From Lachnospiraceae bacterium (lineage in GTDB: Bacteria; Bacillota; Clostridia; Lachnospirales; Lachnospiraceae), in contig JAILGF010000104.1 of assembly GCA_024696945.1 (NCBI GenBank), positions 1 through 64,000 on the forward strand: a stretch of DNA of 64,000 bases, in the 5' to 3' direction. A program made the translations under genes and the position numbers. The notes beneath the pieces are model-generated. The model saw only the letters and a list, made by a program, of their open reading frames with translations, searched no databases and was not told where the DNA came from. Positions 1-8,049 of the stretch are shown here, in pieces. Position 1 is the first letter of the stretch. Every line of letters begins with the position of its first letter.

Positions 1-546
1 TGCAAGGAAATTAAGAGGTCTGGGACCAAATGATATAATCTTTAATTTGCTAAGTCCAACGAGTGCTCTTGCAATGGGAACGAATTCGTTGATCATCTTA
101 GCGCAATCCTCTGCATCACCTACAGGATACTCAGGAATGTAAGCGCCTACGTTACGAAGCTTTAAGTTGTAGCTTGCATTAAGCATACCACAGTAAGCAT
201 CGCCTCTGCCGCCGCAAAGGTCATTCTGTGTCTCTTCTGCAGCTGCACAGAACATCTTAGGTCCTTCAAAGTGCTTTGCAAGAAGTGTCTCAGAAATCTC
301 AGGACCGAAGTTTCCAAGATATACGCAAAGAGCGTTACATCCTGCCTTCTTGATATCCTCAAGAGCCTGAACCATATGGATTTCGCTCTCAACAATACAG
401 ATAGGGCACTCATAGATGTCAGAAGCATCGTAGTTGTCTGTGTAAGCCTTGATCAGGGCTTTTCTTCTGTTAACTGAAAGACTCTCGGGGAAACAATCGC
501 GGCTAACTGCTACGATACCAATTTTAACTTTGGGTAAATTATTCAT
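1..546 (-). CDS. L-fucose/L-arabinose isomerase family protein (5' part only)
   Basis: Only the first 182 codons are present; the frame is open through the left edge. The start at 546 follows a good ribosome binding site (AAGGAGAAG). The protein begins MNNLPKVKIGIVAVSRDC and contains VYLGNFGPE and a CGGRGDAYCG segment, the look of the fucose/arabinose isomerase fold, in which aldose and ketose are interconverted with a divalent metal in the cytoplasm. It is the last visible gene of an operon with DUF4867 and xylulokinase, 64 bases after xylB. The metal ligands would lie in the missing part, so the substrate cannot be read. It is not a classical XylA xylose isomerase. Family assignment is good, substrate unknown. 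Confidence 0.7.
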   Translation of the reverse strand, partial: MNNLPKVKIGIVAVSRDCFPESLSVNRRKALIKAYTDNYDASDIYECPICIVESEIHMVQALEDIKKAGCNALCVYLGNFGPEISETLLAKHFEGPKMFCAAAEETQNDLCGGRGDAYCGMLNASYNLKLRNVGAYIPEYPVGDAEDCAKMINEFVPIARALVGLSKLKIISFGPRPLNFLA

Positions 547-610
547 TTTACTTCTCCTTATGATTATTGATTTTTTATATGCAGTACCTCTTGGGTACTA
601 AATATACGGG

Positions 611-2086
611 TTATTTAATTAATGTATAGATATCTTTAAGTGCAGGATAGATCTTTACAAACTTCTGATACTGAGCTTCGTATCTTGCAGCGATTGCGGG
701 ATCGGGTTCAACAGTATCAACGATCTTTACAAGCTTAGCTGCAGCATCCTCAACCGATGCATATTCGCCGTTTGCTACTGCTGCAAGCATTGCGCCGCCG
801 AGTGCGGGACCTTCCTCGCTCTCGATAACGTCAACCTTCATATTCATAACGTTGGCGATGATCTTCTTCCAAAGAGGACTCTTAGCTCCGCCGCCGCAGA
901 TCTTTGTTCTCTCAAGCTTGATGCCAAGCTTTCTTGCTACTTCTACAGAATCACGAAGACCGAAAGCAACACCCTCAAGCACTGCAAGGGTCATATCCTC
1001 TCTGGTGGTATCCATGGACATACCGATGAATGTACCACGTGCATCGGGATTGTTGTGAGGTGAACGCTCGCCCATAAGATAAGGCAGGAAGTAAACCTTG
1101 TTATTTCCTAACATATCCTCGGTGATATCCTTCTGCTCGCCTGCATAATCCTTAGTCTTGATGATCTCGTCCATAAACCACTTGTTGCATGATGCTGCCG
1201 AAAGCATACATCCCATCAGATGATATGTGCCGTCTGCATGATCAAAGAAGTGGATGGCGTTATTATCATTTTCTGAGAAATTCTTGCTTGAAATAAATAC
1301 AGTACCTGAGGTTCCAAGTGATATGTTACACATACCATCACCAACAGTGCCTGTACCAACAGCTGCAGCAGCGTTATCGCCTGCACCTGCAACAATCTTA
1401 ACAGAAGTCTCAAATCCAAGATCGGCAGCAACGTCAGCCTTAAGTGTTCCGACTACTTCATAGCTCTCATAAAGCTTAGGAAGCTGTGCCTCTGTGATAC
1501 CACAGATATCAAGCATCTCCTTGGACCACTTACGATTCTTAACATCGAGTAAAAGCATACCGGATGCATCAGATACATCTGTACAGAAGCTTCCGCTTAA
1601 CTTGTATGCGATATAGTCCTTAGGAAGCATGATTTTCTTGATCTTAGCGAAATTATCAGGCTCATTAGCCTTAACCCAAAGGATCTTGGGAGCTGTAAAT
1701 CCGGCGAACGCTATATTTGCTGTGTACTCAGCAAGCTTCTTTGTACCGATCTCGTTGTTGAGGTAATCGGTCTCTTTCTGAGTACGTCCGTCATTCCAAA
1801 GGATAGCGGGACGGATAACATTGTCATTCTCATCAAGGATAACAAGTCCGTGCATCTGTCCACCGAAGGAAATGCCTGCAACCTGGGACTTATCGCACTC
1901 AGCGGTAAGCTCTTTGATGCCTGCGATTACCTGTGTCCACCAATCCTCAGGCTTCTGCTCTGACCAACCGGGATTCGGGAAGTACAGAGGATATTCCTTT
2001 GATACGATTTTCTTGATAGCGCCGTTGCCTTCCATAAGAAGGAGCTTAACAGCAGATGTTCCTAAATCAACGCCTATATAAAGCAT
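611..2086 (-). CDS. xylB: Xylulokinase (FGGY carbohydrate kinase)
   Basis: Phosphorylates D-xylulose to xylulose 5-phosphate with ATP, the entry of xylose into the pentose-phosphate pathway. At 491 residues it has normal length for XylB. The N-terminal phosphate-binding motif GVDLGTSAVKLLLM is at residues 5-18, GGQMHGL near 55 is typical of xylulokinases, and the C-terminal ATP site shows CGGGAKSPLWKKI. The start at 2086 has a perfect AAGGAGAT site. It lies between a DUF4867 gene upstream and an isomerase-family gene downstream on the same strand, so all three are probably one transcript. A cloverleaf-like repeat sits in the gap before it. The narrow alternative is another FGGY pentulose kinase, but residue pattern and length favour XylB. 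Confidence 0.93.
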   Translation of the reverse strand: MLYIGVDLGTSAVKLLLMEGNGAIKKIVSKEYPLYFPNPGWSEQKPEDWWTQVIAGIKELTAECDKSQVAGISFGGQMHGLVILDENDNVIRPAILWNDGRTQKETDYLNNEIGTKKLAEYTANIAFAGFTAPKILWVKANEPDNFAKIKKIMLPKDYIAYKLSGSFCTDVSDASGMLLLDVKNRKWSKEMLDICGITEAQLPKLYESYEVVGTLKADVAADLGFETSVKIVAGAGDNAAAAVGTGTVGDGMCNISLGTSGTVFISSKNFSENDNNAIHFFDHADGTYHLMGCMLSAASCNKWFMDEIIKTKDYAGEQKDITEDMLGNNKVYFLPYLMGERSPHNNPDARGTFIGMSMDTTREDMTLAVLEGVAFGLRDSVEVARKLGIKLERTKICGGGAKSPLWKKIIANVMNMKVDVIESEEGPALGGAMLAAVANGEYASVEDAAAKLVKIVDTVEPDPAIAARYEAQYQKFVKIYPALKDIYTLIK

Positions 2087-2115
2087 TTTTTTATCTCCTT
2101 GTTTTATATATTTTG

Positions 2116-2187
2116 CACCTCATCCACCGCTTCGCGGTCCACTTTCCCCTCGAAGGGAAGCTGTCAGCGTAGCTGACTGATGAGGTG
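2116..2187. repeat. Cloverleaf-like interspersed repeat, copy A
   Basis: A 72-base element bounded by a perfect 9-bp terminal inverted repeat, CACCTCATC (2116-2124) and GATGAGGTG (2179-2187). Inside are three hairpins in a row: ACCGC-TTC-GCGGT, TTCCCCTCGAAGGGAA, and GTCAGC-GTA-GCTGAC (2163-2177). It fills the gap between the DUF4867 gene and xylB. Copies B (51110-51172) and C (55670-55733) share the ends and the CCTTCCCCTC core. The palindromic layout without any coding frame fits a small non-autonomous repeat of the kind scattered through gut Firmicutes. Confidence 0.8.
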
Positions 2188-2195
2188 TATCATTA

Positions 2196-2819
2196 TCATA
2201 CAGAAACGTTCTCACCCTTAAGTCCGATGAATGCTCTGTCTCCGCAGCCGCCATCCTTATGAGCGATGAGCCACTTGTTTTCAGCCATGAGGAGCTTATC
2301 CTCAGGTGTTCTGTCGGGATAATCGGTAATATCGGCATTTGTACCCTTAGGAAGGATAACTATACCGCGGAAGCCCTGGTTTCCTTCTGCGGTACAAGGA
2401 GCATAATGAAGTGTTGTACCATACATCTCTACTGCAACACCTGCAGGAACCTTGAATGCTTCAATCTTTGAAGTATCATATGTGTAATCATCCTCGATAT
2501 CTCTCTGATCTCCGATAAGAAGGATCATATCGTAAAGAGCGATATTAACCTCTGAGCATCTGTGATACTCAACAGCGTTAAGCAGATGGTTGTTACCGTT
2601 GCAATATCCTACCTGAATAGGAAGTCCGCCGTAAAAGCTCTCCTGGAACTCTTTAGCGGTCTTTGTAGCCTCAAGGTCTGCATCGCCTGCAACATAAACA
2701 ACAGCGTCAGCAGGCATGGGCTTTGTTGCAAGAACATCAAGCAGTTCTTTGCAGTCAATACCGGTTACTACCTGGCCATACTTCTTAAAATCCTTGTCTA
2801 AAACACTTTTAATAACCAT
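2196..2819 (-). CDS. DUF4867-type protein, sugar operon
   Basis: A 207-residue soluble protein with no signal peptide or membrane segment. It resembles the DUF4867 family, which I know mainly as an uncharacterised neighbour of sugar kinases and isomerases in Clostridia; the assignment is from memory of the family, not a search. The middle contains NGNNHLLNAVEYHR, GDQRDIEDD and FKVPAGVAVEMYGTTLHYAPC, a pattern suggesting a cupin-like barrel with possible metal ligands (His, Glu), as found in sugar epimerases and isomerases. It is the first gene after the promoter at 2958-2986 and starts behind AAAGGGG. A role in handling the sugar consumed by the two downstream genes is inferred from position only. 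Confidence 0.65.
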   Translation of the reverse strand: MVIKSVLDKDFKKYGQVVTGIDCKELLDVLATKPMPADAVVYVAGDADLEATKTAKEFQESFYGGLPIQVGYCNGNNHLLNAVEYHRCSEVNIALYDMILLIGDQRDIEDDYTYDTSKIEAFKVPAGVAVEMYGTTLHYAPCTAEGNQGFRGIVILPKGTNADITDYPDRTPEDKLLMAENKWLIAHKDGGCGDRAFIGLKGENVSV

Positions 2820-2857
2820 TTTGTAAACCCCTTTCGTTTAATATTCTATATTTCTCA

Positions 2858-2942
2858 GCCTTATTTGATCGGTAAAATGCTTCAAACGCGTTTAATATCA
2901 GTATCATTTTTAACTGCGATACTATTCGGCCGATCACAAGGC
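2858..2942 (-). promoter_or_regulatory. Structured 5' leader of the DUF4867-xylB operon
   Basis: Just downstream of the predicted transcription start, the minus-strand RNA can close a long stem: GCCUU and UGAUCGG on the 5' side (2942-2930) pair with CCGAUCA and AAGGC on the 3' side (2872-2858), 12 bp with one internal loop. Inside, AGUAUC and GAUACU pair as a second hairpin, and a palindrome AAACGCGTTT lies at 2884-2893. This could be a structured RNA (riboswitch or attenuator) or nested DNA operators for a LacI-type repressor. I match it to no known riboswitch class. Confidence 0.45.
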
Positions 2943-2957
2943 TCAAACATATACATT

Positions 2958-2986
2958 ATTATAGTTTTTTTTAACGTTTTGGTCAA
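2958..2986 (-). promoter_or_regulatory. Promoter of the DUF4867-xylB-isomerase operon
   Basis: Minus-strand -35 TTGACC (2981-2986), a 17-base spacer and a perfect -10 TATAAT (2958-2963). The spacer begins AAAACGTTAA, close to the AAAACGTTTT palindrome in the promoter of the esterase-GH43 operon (11146-11155), which suggests a shared LacI/CcpA-type operator. Good vegetative promoter by sequence; the operator is inference. Confidence 0.7.
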
Positions 2987-3019
2987 GTGATATTTAACGA
3001 TTTAACGTATATTTTATCA

Positions 3020-3847
3020 TTATTTTTGTGCTTCTTTCTCAGCCAACTTTTCTTTAAGCCTAAGTACCGATTTTTGCAAAACCGGATGAATTACATAAGG
3101 TGCGATTTCACATAGAGGTTCAAGCACAAACATCCTGTTTGAAAGCTCAGGATGGGGAATTTTAAGTTTTTCCGAGTACATCCTTATATCATCATATAAT
3201 AGGATATCGATATCCAAGGTTCTTGGTCCCCAATGAATGGTACGTACTCTTCCCTCTTCATTTTCTATGATATTTATTCTCTTTAAAAGTTCTTCCGGTG
3301 AAAGAAGTGTTTTGATTTCGAGGCAGCCGTTAAGGAAATTGTCCTGTTCAACGTTTCCCCACGGTTCAGTTTCAATAAATGTCGATACTGCAGTAACCTT
3401 AATTCCCTCTGTTTCCTTCAATTTATTTACTGCGTTATTAAGGTATTTTTCCTTGTCGCCCATATTTGAACCGATAGAAAGGTATGCCGTGTGCCATTCT
3501 CTTTCAATTTCAACAGCAACGGTTTCAAGAGGCAGGCGAACAGGTGCCCACGGCTTTTCTATTGTAACCTTAACCTTTTCAATGGGAAAGTTCTTAAGAA
3601 GTGAATCCGCAATCTCTTCAGCAAGCTTCTCAATAAGCTTAAATACGGATTTTTCAGATATCTGTTTGATAAGGAAAGCTGCTTTGCCGTAATGTACCGT
3701 TTCCGATACATCATCTGTCTTTCCTGCAACGCTTAAGTCCTTATATAGATCGGCAGAAATGATAAATTTCTGTCCAAGAGTATTTTCTTCGGGAATAACA
3801 CCATGATTTGCAAAAATTTCAAGTCTTTTTATATGAATAATATCCAT
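3020..3847 (-). CDS. folB/folK: Dihydroneopterin aldolase / HPPK fusion (FolB-FolK)
   Basis: A bifunctional folate enzyme. Residues 1 to about 118 are FolB-like (MDIIHIKRLEIFANHGVIPEE, with the conserved NHGV motif), which cleaves dihydroneopterin. From about 122 the HPPK part follows (AYLSIGSNMGDKEKYL, then GPRTLDIDILLYDD), which pyrophosphorylates 6-hydroxymethyl-dihydropterin for FolP. I place the start at ATG 3847 because AAAGGGGA lies just upstream and it begins one base after the folP stop; an in-frame start at 3874 would overlap folP. The fusion is a common arrangement in Clostridia. It is the last gene of folE-folP-folBK. Confidence 0.93.
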   Translation of the reverse strand: MDIIHIKRLEIFANHGVIPEENTLGQKFIISADLYKDLSVAGKTDDVSETVHYGKAAFLIKQISEKSVFKLIEKLAEEIADSLLKNFPIEKVKVTIEKPWAPVRLPLETVAVEIEREWHTAYLSIGSNMGDKEKYLNNAVNKLKETEGIKVTAVSTFIETEPWGNVEQDNFLNGCLEIKTLLSPEELLKRINIIENEEGRVRTIHWGPRTLDIDILLYDDIRMYSEKLKIPHPELSNRMFVLEPLCEIAPYVIHPVLQKSVLRLKEKLAEKEAQK

Positions 3848-3848
3848 A

Positions 3849-4724
3849 TTATTCCCCTTTCGAAATAGTCTCATACATCTTAATAAATCTTGCGTTTTCC
3901 TTCACGTCATGTACTCTTACGAACAAGCAGCCTGCCTCTATGGCTTTTGCTGTAGTAGCAAGTGTACCTTCCAGTCTTTCGCTTCTGTCAGTCCCAAGAG
4001 TAAGACCGATTACAGATTTTCTTGAAGTACCTAGTAACATCGGAAGATCAAAAGCATTACATATTTCAGCGAGCTTTTTGATGACATTTACATTATCTTC
4101 ATAGGTCTTGCCGAAACCAACTCCGGGATCGAGCAGTATCTTTTCTCTGTCAATCCCTGCTTTATATGCTATATTGAGCGATTCATTAAGGTCGTTAATA
4201 ACTTCTTTTACTATATCCTTTTGTTCGGAATCAAAGTTGATCCCATTTGCTGAAGGATCAACCGGAGGCAGATTTCTGTTAACCATCAGACAGCAAGCTG
4301 CATTTTCCCTTGCTATAAGGTCTGCCATATGGCTTGTTCCGTTTTTAACCTCTTCGAAATCTTCTCCTTTAAGTCCCCAGATATCATTTATCAGATGTGC
4401 ACCTTTTTTCAGTGCCTCTTTGGCAACAAGCGGCTTATATGTATCAACACTGATCGGGATATCAAAATTATTAACTATCCCTTCTATAACTGGTGCAATC
4501 CTCTCAATCTCTTCGTTTTCTGAAATCCTGACATAACCCGGTCTTGTGGACTCTCCGCCGATATCTATCACGTCCGCGCCGTCACTGATCATTTGCTCGG
4601 TATGCTTTAAAGCCCTGTCAAGAGAATTAAAGTTTCCACCGTCAGAAAAAGAATCCGGGGTAACATTAAGGATTCCCATTATATAAGTATGACCCTTAGT
4701 AAAGCTTCTATTTCCAATGATCAT
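3849..4724 (-). CDS. folP: Dihydropteroate synthase
   Basis: Condenses 6-hydroxymethyl-dihydropterin pyrophosphate with p-aminobenzoate to dihydropteroate, the step targeted by sulfonamides. The 291-residue TIM barrel has GILNVTPDSFSDGG near residue 17, DIGGESTRPG near 54, DPGVGFGKT near 198 and LLGTSRKSVI near 225, all diagnostic. A stretch near residues 145-165 replaces the shorter loop of many homologues. It lies 27 bases after folE and one base before the folB-folK gene, so the three are surely co-transcribed. SD is GAGG, ten bases before the ATG. Confidence 0.96.
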   Translation of the reverse strand: MIIGNRSFTKGHTYIMGILNVTPDSFSDGGNFNSLDRALKHTEQMISDGADVIDIGGESTRPGYVRISENEEIERIAPVIEGIVNNFDIPISVDTYKPLVAKEALKKGAHLINDIWGLKGEDFEEVKNGTSHMADLIARENAACCLMVNRNLPPVDPSANGINFDSEQKDIVKEVINDLNESLNIAYKAGIDREKILLDPGVGFGKTYEDNVNVIKKLAEICNAFDLPMLLGTSRKSVIGLTLGTDRSERLEGTLATTAKAIEAGCLFVRVHDVKENARFIKMYETISKGE

Positions 4725-4751
4725 CTGTCAATAACCTCATGTATCATCAGT

Positions 4752-5309
4752 TTATCTTCTTATAGAATCTAAAACAATAGTCTGGAGTTCAGCATTTTTC
4801 TTAAACTCGCCTCTTGTAACCGTAGTAACGGTCTGTGACCCCGGCTTTTTAACTCCCCTCATCGTCATGCAGGTATGTTCAGCCTCGACCACCACCATAA
4901 CTCCCTTCGGAGAAAGATTTTCCTCAATAGCATCGGCAATCTGACGAGTCAGCTGCTCCTGAAGCTGAAGGCGCCTAGCAAAAACCTCTACAGTTCTGGC
5001 AAGCTTGCTCAAACCAACAACCTTTCCCTCAGGAATATAGGCAATATGAACCTTTCCAAAGAAAGGCATCAGATGATGCTCGCATAATGAATAGAATGTA
5101 ATATCCTTTTCTATAACAATATCACTGCCCTCGACATTAAACTGTCTTGAAAGATGTTCCTTAGCATCGGCCTCCATCCCGGCCAGAACCTCTTCATACA
5201 TTCCGGCAACACGTCTGGGTGTATCAACAAGTCCCTCTCTTGTCGGATCCTCACCCATACCTTCAAGAAGGAGTTTAACTGCTTTTTCTATTTTTTTCTT
5301 ATCAACCAT
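4752..5309 (-). CDS. folE: GTP cyclohydrolase I
   Basis: Converts GTP to 7,8-dihydroneopterin triphosphate, the first step of folate synthesis. At 185 residues it is a standard type I enzyme. CEHHLMPF near residue 73 holds zinc and catalytic His residues, with the second zinc Cys in HTCMTMRG, and GEDPTREGL at the N terminus. It heads the folE-folP-folBK operon. The ribosome binding site is weak (AAAGAT). Confidence 0.96.
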   Translation of the reverse strand: MVDKKKIEKAVKLLLEGMGEDPTREGLVDTPRRVAGMYEEVLAGMEADAKEHLSRQFNVEGSDIVIEKDITFYSLCEHHLMPFFGKVHIAYIPEGKVVGLSKLARTVEVFARRLQLQEQLTRQIADAIEENLSPKGVMVVVEAEHTCMTMRGVKKPGSQTVTTVTRGEFKKNAELQTIVLDSIRR

Positions 5310-5346
5310 TATCTTTTTCGGTCACTTTAGACCCATCCTCATTTCT

Positions 5347-5375
5347 ATATAATTTTTGAAAAACATTAAAATCAA
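5347..5375 (-). promoter_or_regulatory. Putative promoter of the folate operon
   Basis: Minus strand TTGATT (5370-5375), 17 bases, TTATAT (5347-5352), in an AT-rich 230-base gap upstream of folE. Plausible but not unique in such AT-rich sequence. Confidence 0.4.
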
Positions 5376-5535
5376 TATGTAATAAAACTCTTGTTTACAA
5401 TATCATAATGCACATACAAAGTTATATTACCACACTTTTATAAAAAATTAAAGTATATATTTTATTTTATTCTAATCACTCATCTATATAGTCCCCTGCT
5501 TTATATTATCTGCCTTATCTCCCTTTGATAAAAAA

Positions 5536-5556
5536 AGCGGTTCAGTTAGAACCGCT
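5536..5556 (-). terminator. Terminator of htrA, overlapping its stop codon
   Basis: AGCGGTTC-TAACT-GAACCGCT on the minus strand followed by TTTTTTTATC. The 8-bp stem includes the last codons of htrA, whose stop is at 5542-5544, so the coding end doubles as the 5' arm of the intrinsic terminator. Confidence 0.85.
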
Positions 5557-6828
5557 CTTATCAAATACTGACTTCTTGCCAAGTTTTACTTTAATCTTTT
5601 TGTCCTCATATCCTGAATTACCCATGGTCGAGTAAATAATCTCTATTTCTGTATCATATTTCTTGTAGCTTAAAATGTTCTTAAGCTCCTCCATAGTACT
5701 GATCGCCCTTCCGTCAATGGAAGTAATGATATCACCGGACTTAAGACCTGCTTTGTATGCTGCCGAATCCTTGTCAACAGAGTAGATGTAGAGACCTTTT
5801 GGCATTGAAAAAGCTTTGGAATACGAATCATTTACTTCCTTACCGTCAATACCGAGGTATCCCACCTCTGAAGGAGAAAGCTCAACTCTGTTCATAAGCT
5901 CGTTTATTATCGGAACAACCTTGGTGATAGGAATTGCAAAACACATTCCCTCGGCCTTGCCACTTGAAGAAGTTCCGTACTTTGCAGAAGTAATACCTAT
6001 AACCTCGCCATAGATATTAAGCAACGGACCGCCGCTGTTACCATGATTAATGATCGTATCCGTCTGCATCAGTGTCATGGTCTTGTTATCTTCAGTCTTA
6101 ACCTCTCTTTCAAGAGCACTTATATGCCCGACCGTAACAGATTGTCCGTATCCAAGCGAATTACCTATTGCTATGGACATGTCTCCAACCTTTACTATGT
6201 CTGAATCTCCGATCGTGGCAATCTTTATCTTTCCTAAGGTATCGCTATCGATATCCGAAATATCTACAGAAATAACCGCTACATCATATGCACTGTCAGT
6301 ACCCTTAACAGTAGCCAAAGCCGTTTTACCGTCAACAAACTCCACAGAAACTTTATTGGCATCCTCAACAACATGGTTATTTGTTGCAATTAACAGTTCG
6401 TCACCGTTCTGTCCGATAATAAATCCTGTTCCGGAAGCTGTAGTTTCATAGGTTCTGGGAGTATTATACCCAAATCCGTAACCGTAACCGAACATATCAT
6501 CAAACATATCGGAATATGAGCTCTCTATAACACAATCTATGGAAACGACTGCCGGAAGAACGCTTTCGGCTATATCCGAAACATCGGAGCTTGTGACCTT
6601 CATACTGCTTGATACATTTTCGGTAACTATATCTTCATCTGTACTGCTTATTACATCCGATTCACTTTTAACATCGGATTTCAAAACACTTTTTTGTTTT
6701 TTATTCCCGGTCTTTACCATTATAAATACAACGGCGACGGCAGCTCCTATAAGGATCCCGGAGCCAAGCACAACAATCCATTTCAGCCATCCTCTGCTCT
6801 TTTTCTCAGTTCCGTTTTCATTGCTCAT
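5542..6828 (-). CDS. htrA: HtrA/DegP-type serine protease, membrane-anchored
   Basis: A quality-control protease acting outside the membrane. A short cytoplasmic N terminus is followed by one membrane segment (about residues 14-38), a Ser/Asp-rich linker, a trypsin-like domain with TNNHVVEDA (His), SAYDVAVI (Asp) and NHGNSGGPLL (catalytic Ser), and one C-terminal PDZ domain (AYKAGLKSGDIITSIDG). This is the usual layout of Gram-positive HtrA proteins. I start at ATG 6828 because AGAGGTG lies seven bases upstream; the in-frame GTG three codons earlier is itself part of that site. A GATGGA/TCCATC hairpin (6847-6863) lies just upstream of the SD and may influence expression. Confidence 0.95.
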   Translation of the reverse strand: MSNENGTEKKSRGWLKWIVVLGSGILIGAAVAVVFIMVKTGNKKQKSVLKSDVKSESDVISSTDEDIVTENVSSSMKVTSSDVSDIAESVLPAVVSIDCVIESSYSDMFDDMFGYGYGFGYNTPRTYETTASGTGFIIGQNGDELLIATNNHVVEDANKVSVEFVDGKTALATVKGTDSAYDVAVISVDISDIDSDTLGKIKIATIGDSDIVKVGDMSIAIGNSLGYGQSVTVGHISALEREVKTEDNKTMTLMQTDTIINHGNSGGPLLNIYGEVIGITSAKYGTSSSGKAEGMCFAIPITKVVPIINELMNRVELSPSEVGYLGIDGKEVNDSYSKAFSMPKGLYIYSVDKDSAAYKAGLKSGDIITSIDGRAISTMEELKNILSYKKYDTEIEIIYSTMGNSGYEDKKIKVKLGKKSVFDKSGSN

Positions 6829-7015
6829 AAAAATCACCTCTCTTATGATGGAATTCCTCCATCGATCTTGTAAACAGTTTAAATTCTATTTGTGAAGCAA
6901 TTGTGTTTGAAGTATGAAAAAACAAAGACTTTTAAAAGCAATTCACATAGTGAATAAATGTGCGTTTTGGCAATATATGATATATGAACATTGTGTGAAA
7001 AAACAAGATAATATA

Positions 7016-7043
7016 TTGACAATTACTAAAAAATCTGTATGAT
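7016..7043 (+). promoter_or_regulatory. Promoter of the AraC-type regulator
   Basis: TTGACA (7016-7021), 16 bases, TATGAT (7038-7043), followed at proper distance by AAAGGAG and the ATG at 7081. Near-consensus vegetative promoter. Confidence 0.7.
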
Positions 7044-7080
7044 TAATAGTAGGAAATAATAATGAAAGGAGCCGCAATTT

Positions 7081-8049
7081 ATGAGTACTTTTCCTACATC
7101 CGGCAGCAAATCCCTGCTGTACCAGTTGGCCACAACTCCAGAAGAAGTTGCGGCTTTTTACAGAAAAAACAGTGACTTCCCCGGTTACAGGGACGTCAAG
7201 GGAAACGTTGAAGACATCAGTTTCCAAAAGGATTCAACAATAAGGATCTGGTACAATAACCTGCCCATACCTTTCGGTTTTCATCGCCACACAGCAATAG
7301 AAATAATTATGCCTGTTAACGAATGGTACGATGTTTATAGTCAGACCGAATGCTATCATATAGTGCCCGGCGATATTCTTATTGTTCCGCCTTTGGAAAT
7401 GCACAGGATTGAAGCACCTAGAGAAGGCAGCCGTTTCATTTATCTTCTCGACATGGGTAATATAACCGATACACACGCATTTATCGGTTTAAAGCCTCTG
7501 TTAAACAGGTTTATACATATTACATCACAGACTCATCCGCAGGTTTATGAAGAAATCCATGCATTGCTTGCAGATATGAGGGATGTTTACTTTTCCTCAT
7601 CCGAATTTTTTGAACTGAACATTTATTCTGACATTTATAGAATCTTCGCCCTAATCGGACAGGATCACTTAAAGAAATCAGATGCTTTTGTCGGTCTAAA
7701 TCAGATAACCAGGAAGGAATATCTCAACAGGTTTAACAGTGTTCTTAATTACATTAACGAATACTATTCCGATGACCTTACTTTAGAGAAGGTTGCCGAA
7801 CACAGTGGTTTCTCTAAGTTTCATTTTTCGAGACTTTTCAAAAAATATACCGGGATAACATTTTATGATTACCTCATAAGCAAAAGACTTCAGGCTGCTG
7901 AGCAGCTGCTTGCCGATGCCGATCTTTCCATTACGGAGGTAGCTCTGAGAACCGGGTTTGCAAGCATTTCAACCTTCAACCGCACATTTAAGCGCAAAAA
8001 AAACTGCACACCTCGCGATTACCGCATGATGTGCAGAAAAAACGATTAA
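7081..8049 (+). CDS. AraC family transcriptional regulator
   Basis: A 322-residue regulator with an N-terminal cupin sensor (residues about 55-150, HRHTAIEIIMPV and GDILIVPPLEMHRIE) and a C-terminal pair of helix-turn-helix motifs (LEKVAEHSGFSKFHFSRLF near 236, then ITEVALRTGFASISTFNRTF near 285). Such proteins usually activate nearby sugar-use genes when the cupin binds a saccharide. It converges on the GH43 gene, their stop codons overlapping at 8046-8049. The esterase-GH43 promoter has a poor -35, which fits dependence on an activator; that link is inference. Its own terminator lies inside GH43 coding sequence. Confidence 0.92.
   Translation: MSTFPTSGSKSLLYQLATTPEEVAAFYRKNSDFPGYRDVKGNVEDISFQKDSTIRIWYNNLPIPFGFHRHTAIEIIMPVNEWYDVYSQTECYHIVPGDILIVPPLEMHRIEAPREGSRFIYLLDMGNITDTHAFIGLKPLLNRFIHITSQTHPQVYEEIHALLADMRDVYFSSSEFFELNIYSDIYRIFALIGQDHLKKSDAFVGLNQITRKEYLNRFNSVLNYINEYYSDDLTLEKVAEHSGFSKFHFSRLFKKYTGITFYDYLISKRLQAAEQLLADADLSITEVALRTGFASISTFNRTFKRKKNCTPRDYRMMCRKND

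Noticed and set aside
2116..2187. Cloverleaf fold as a tRNA gene
   Set aside because: The arm lengths, lack of T-loop and D-loop consensus and the presence of related copies elsewhere point to a mobile repeat, not a tRNA.
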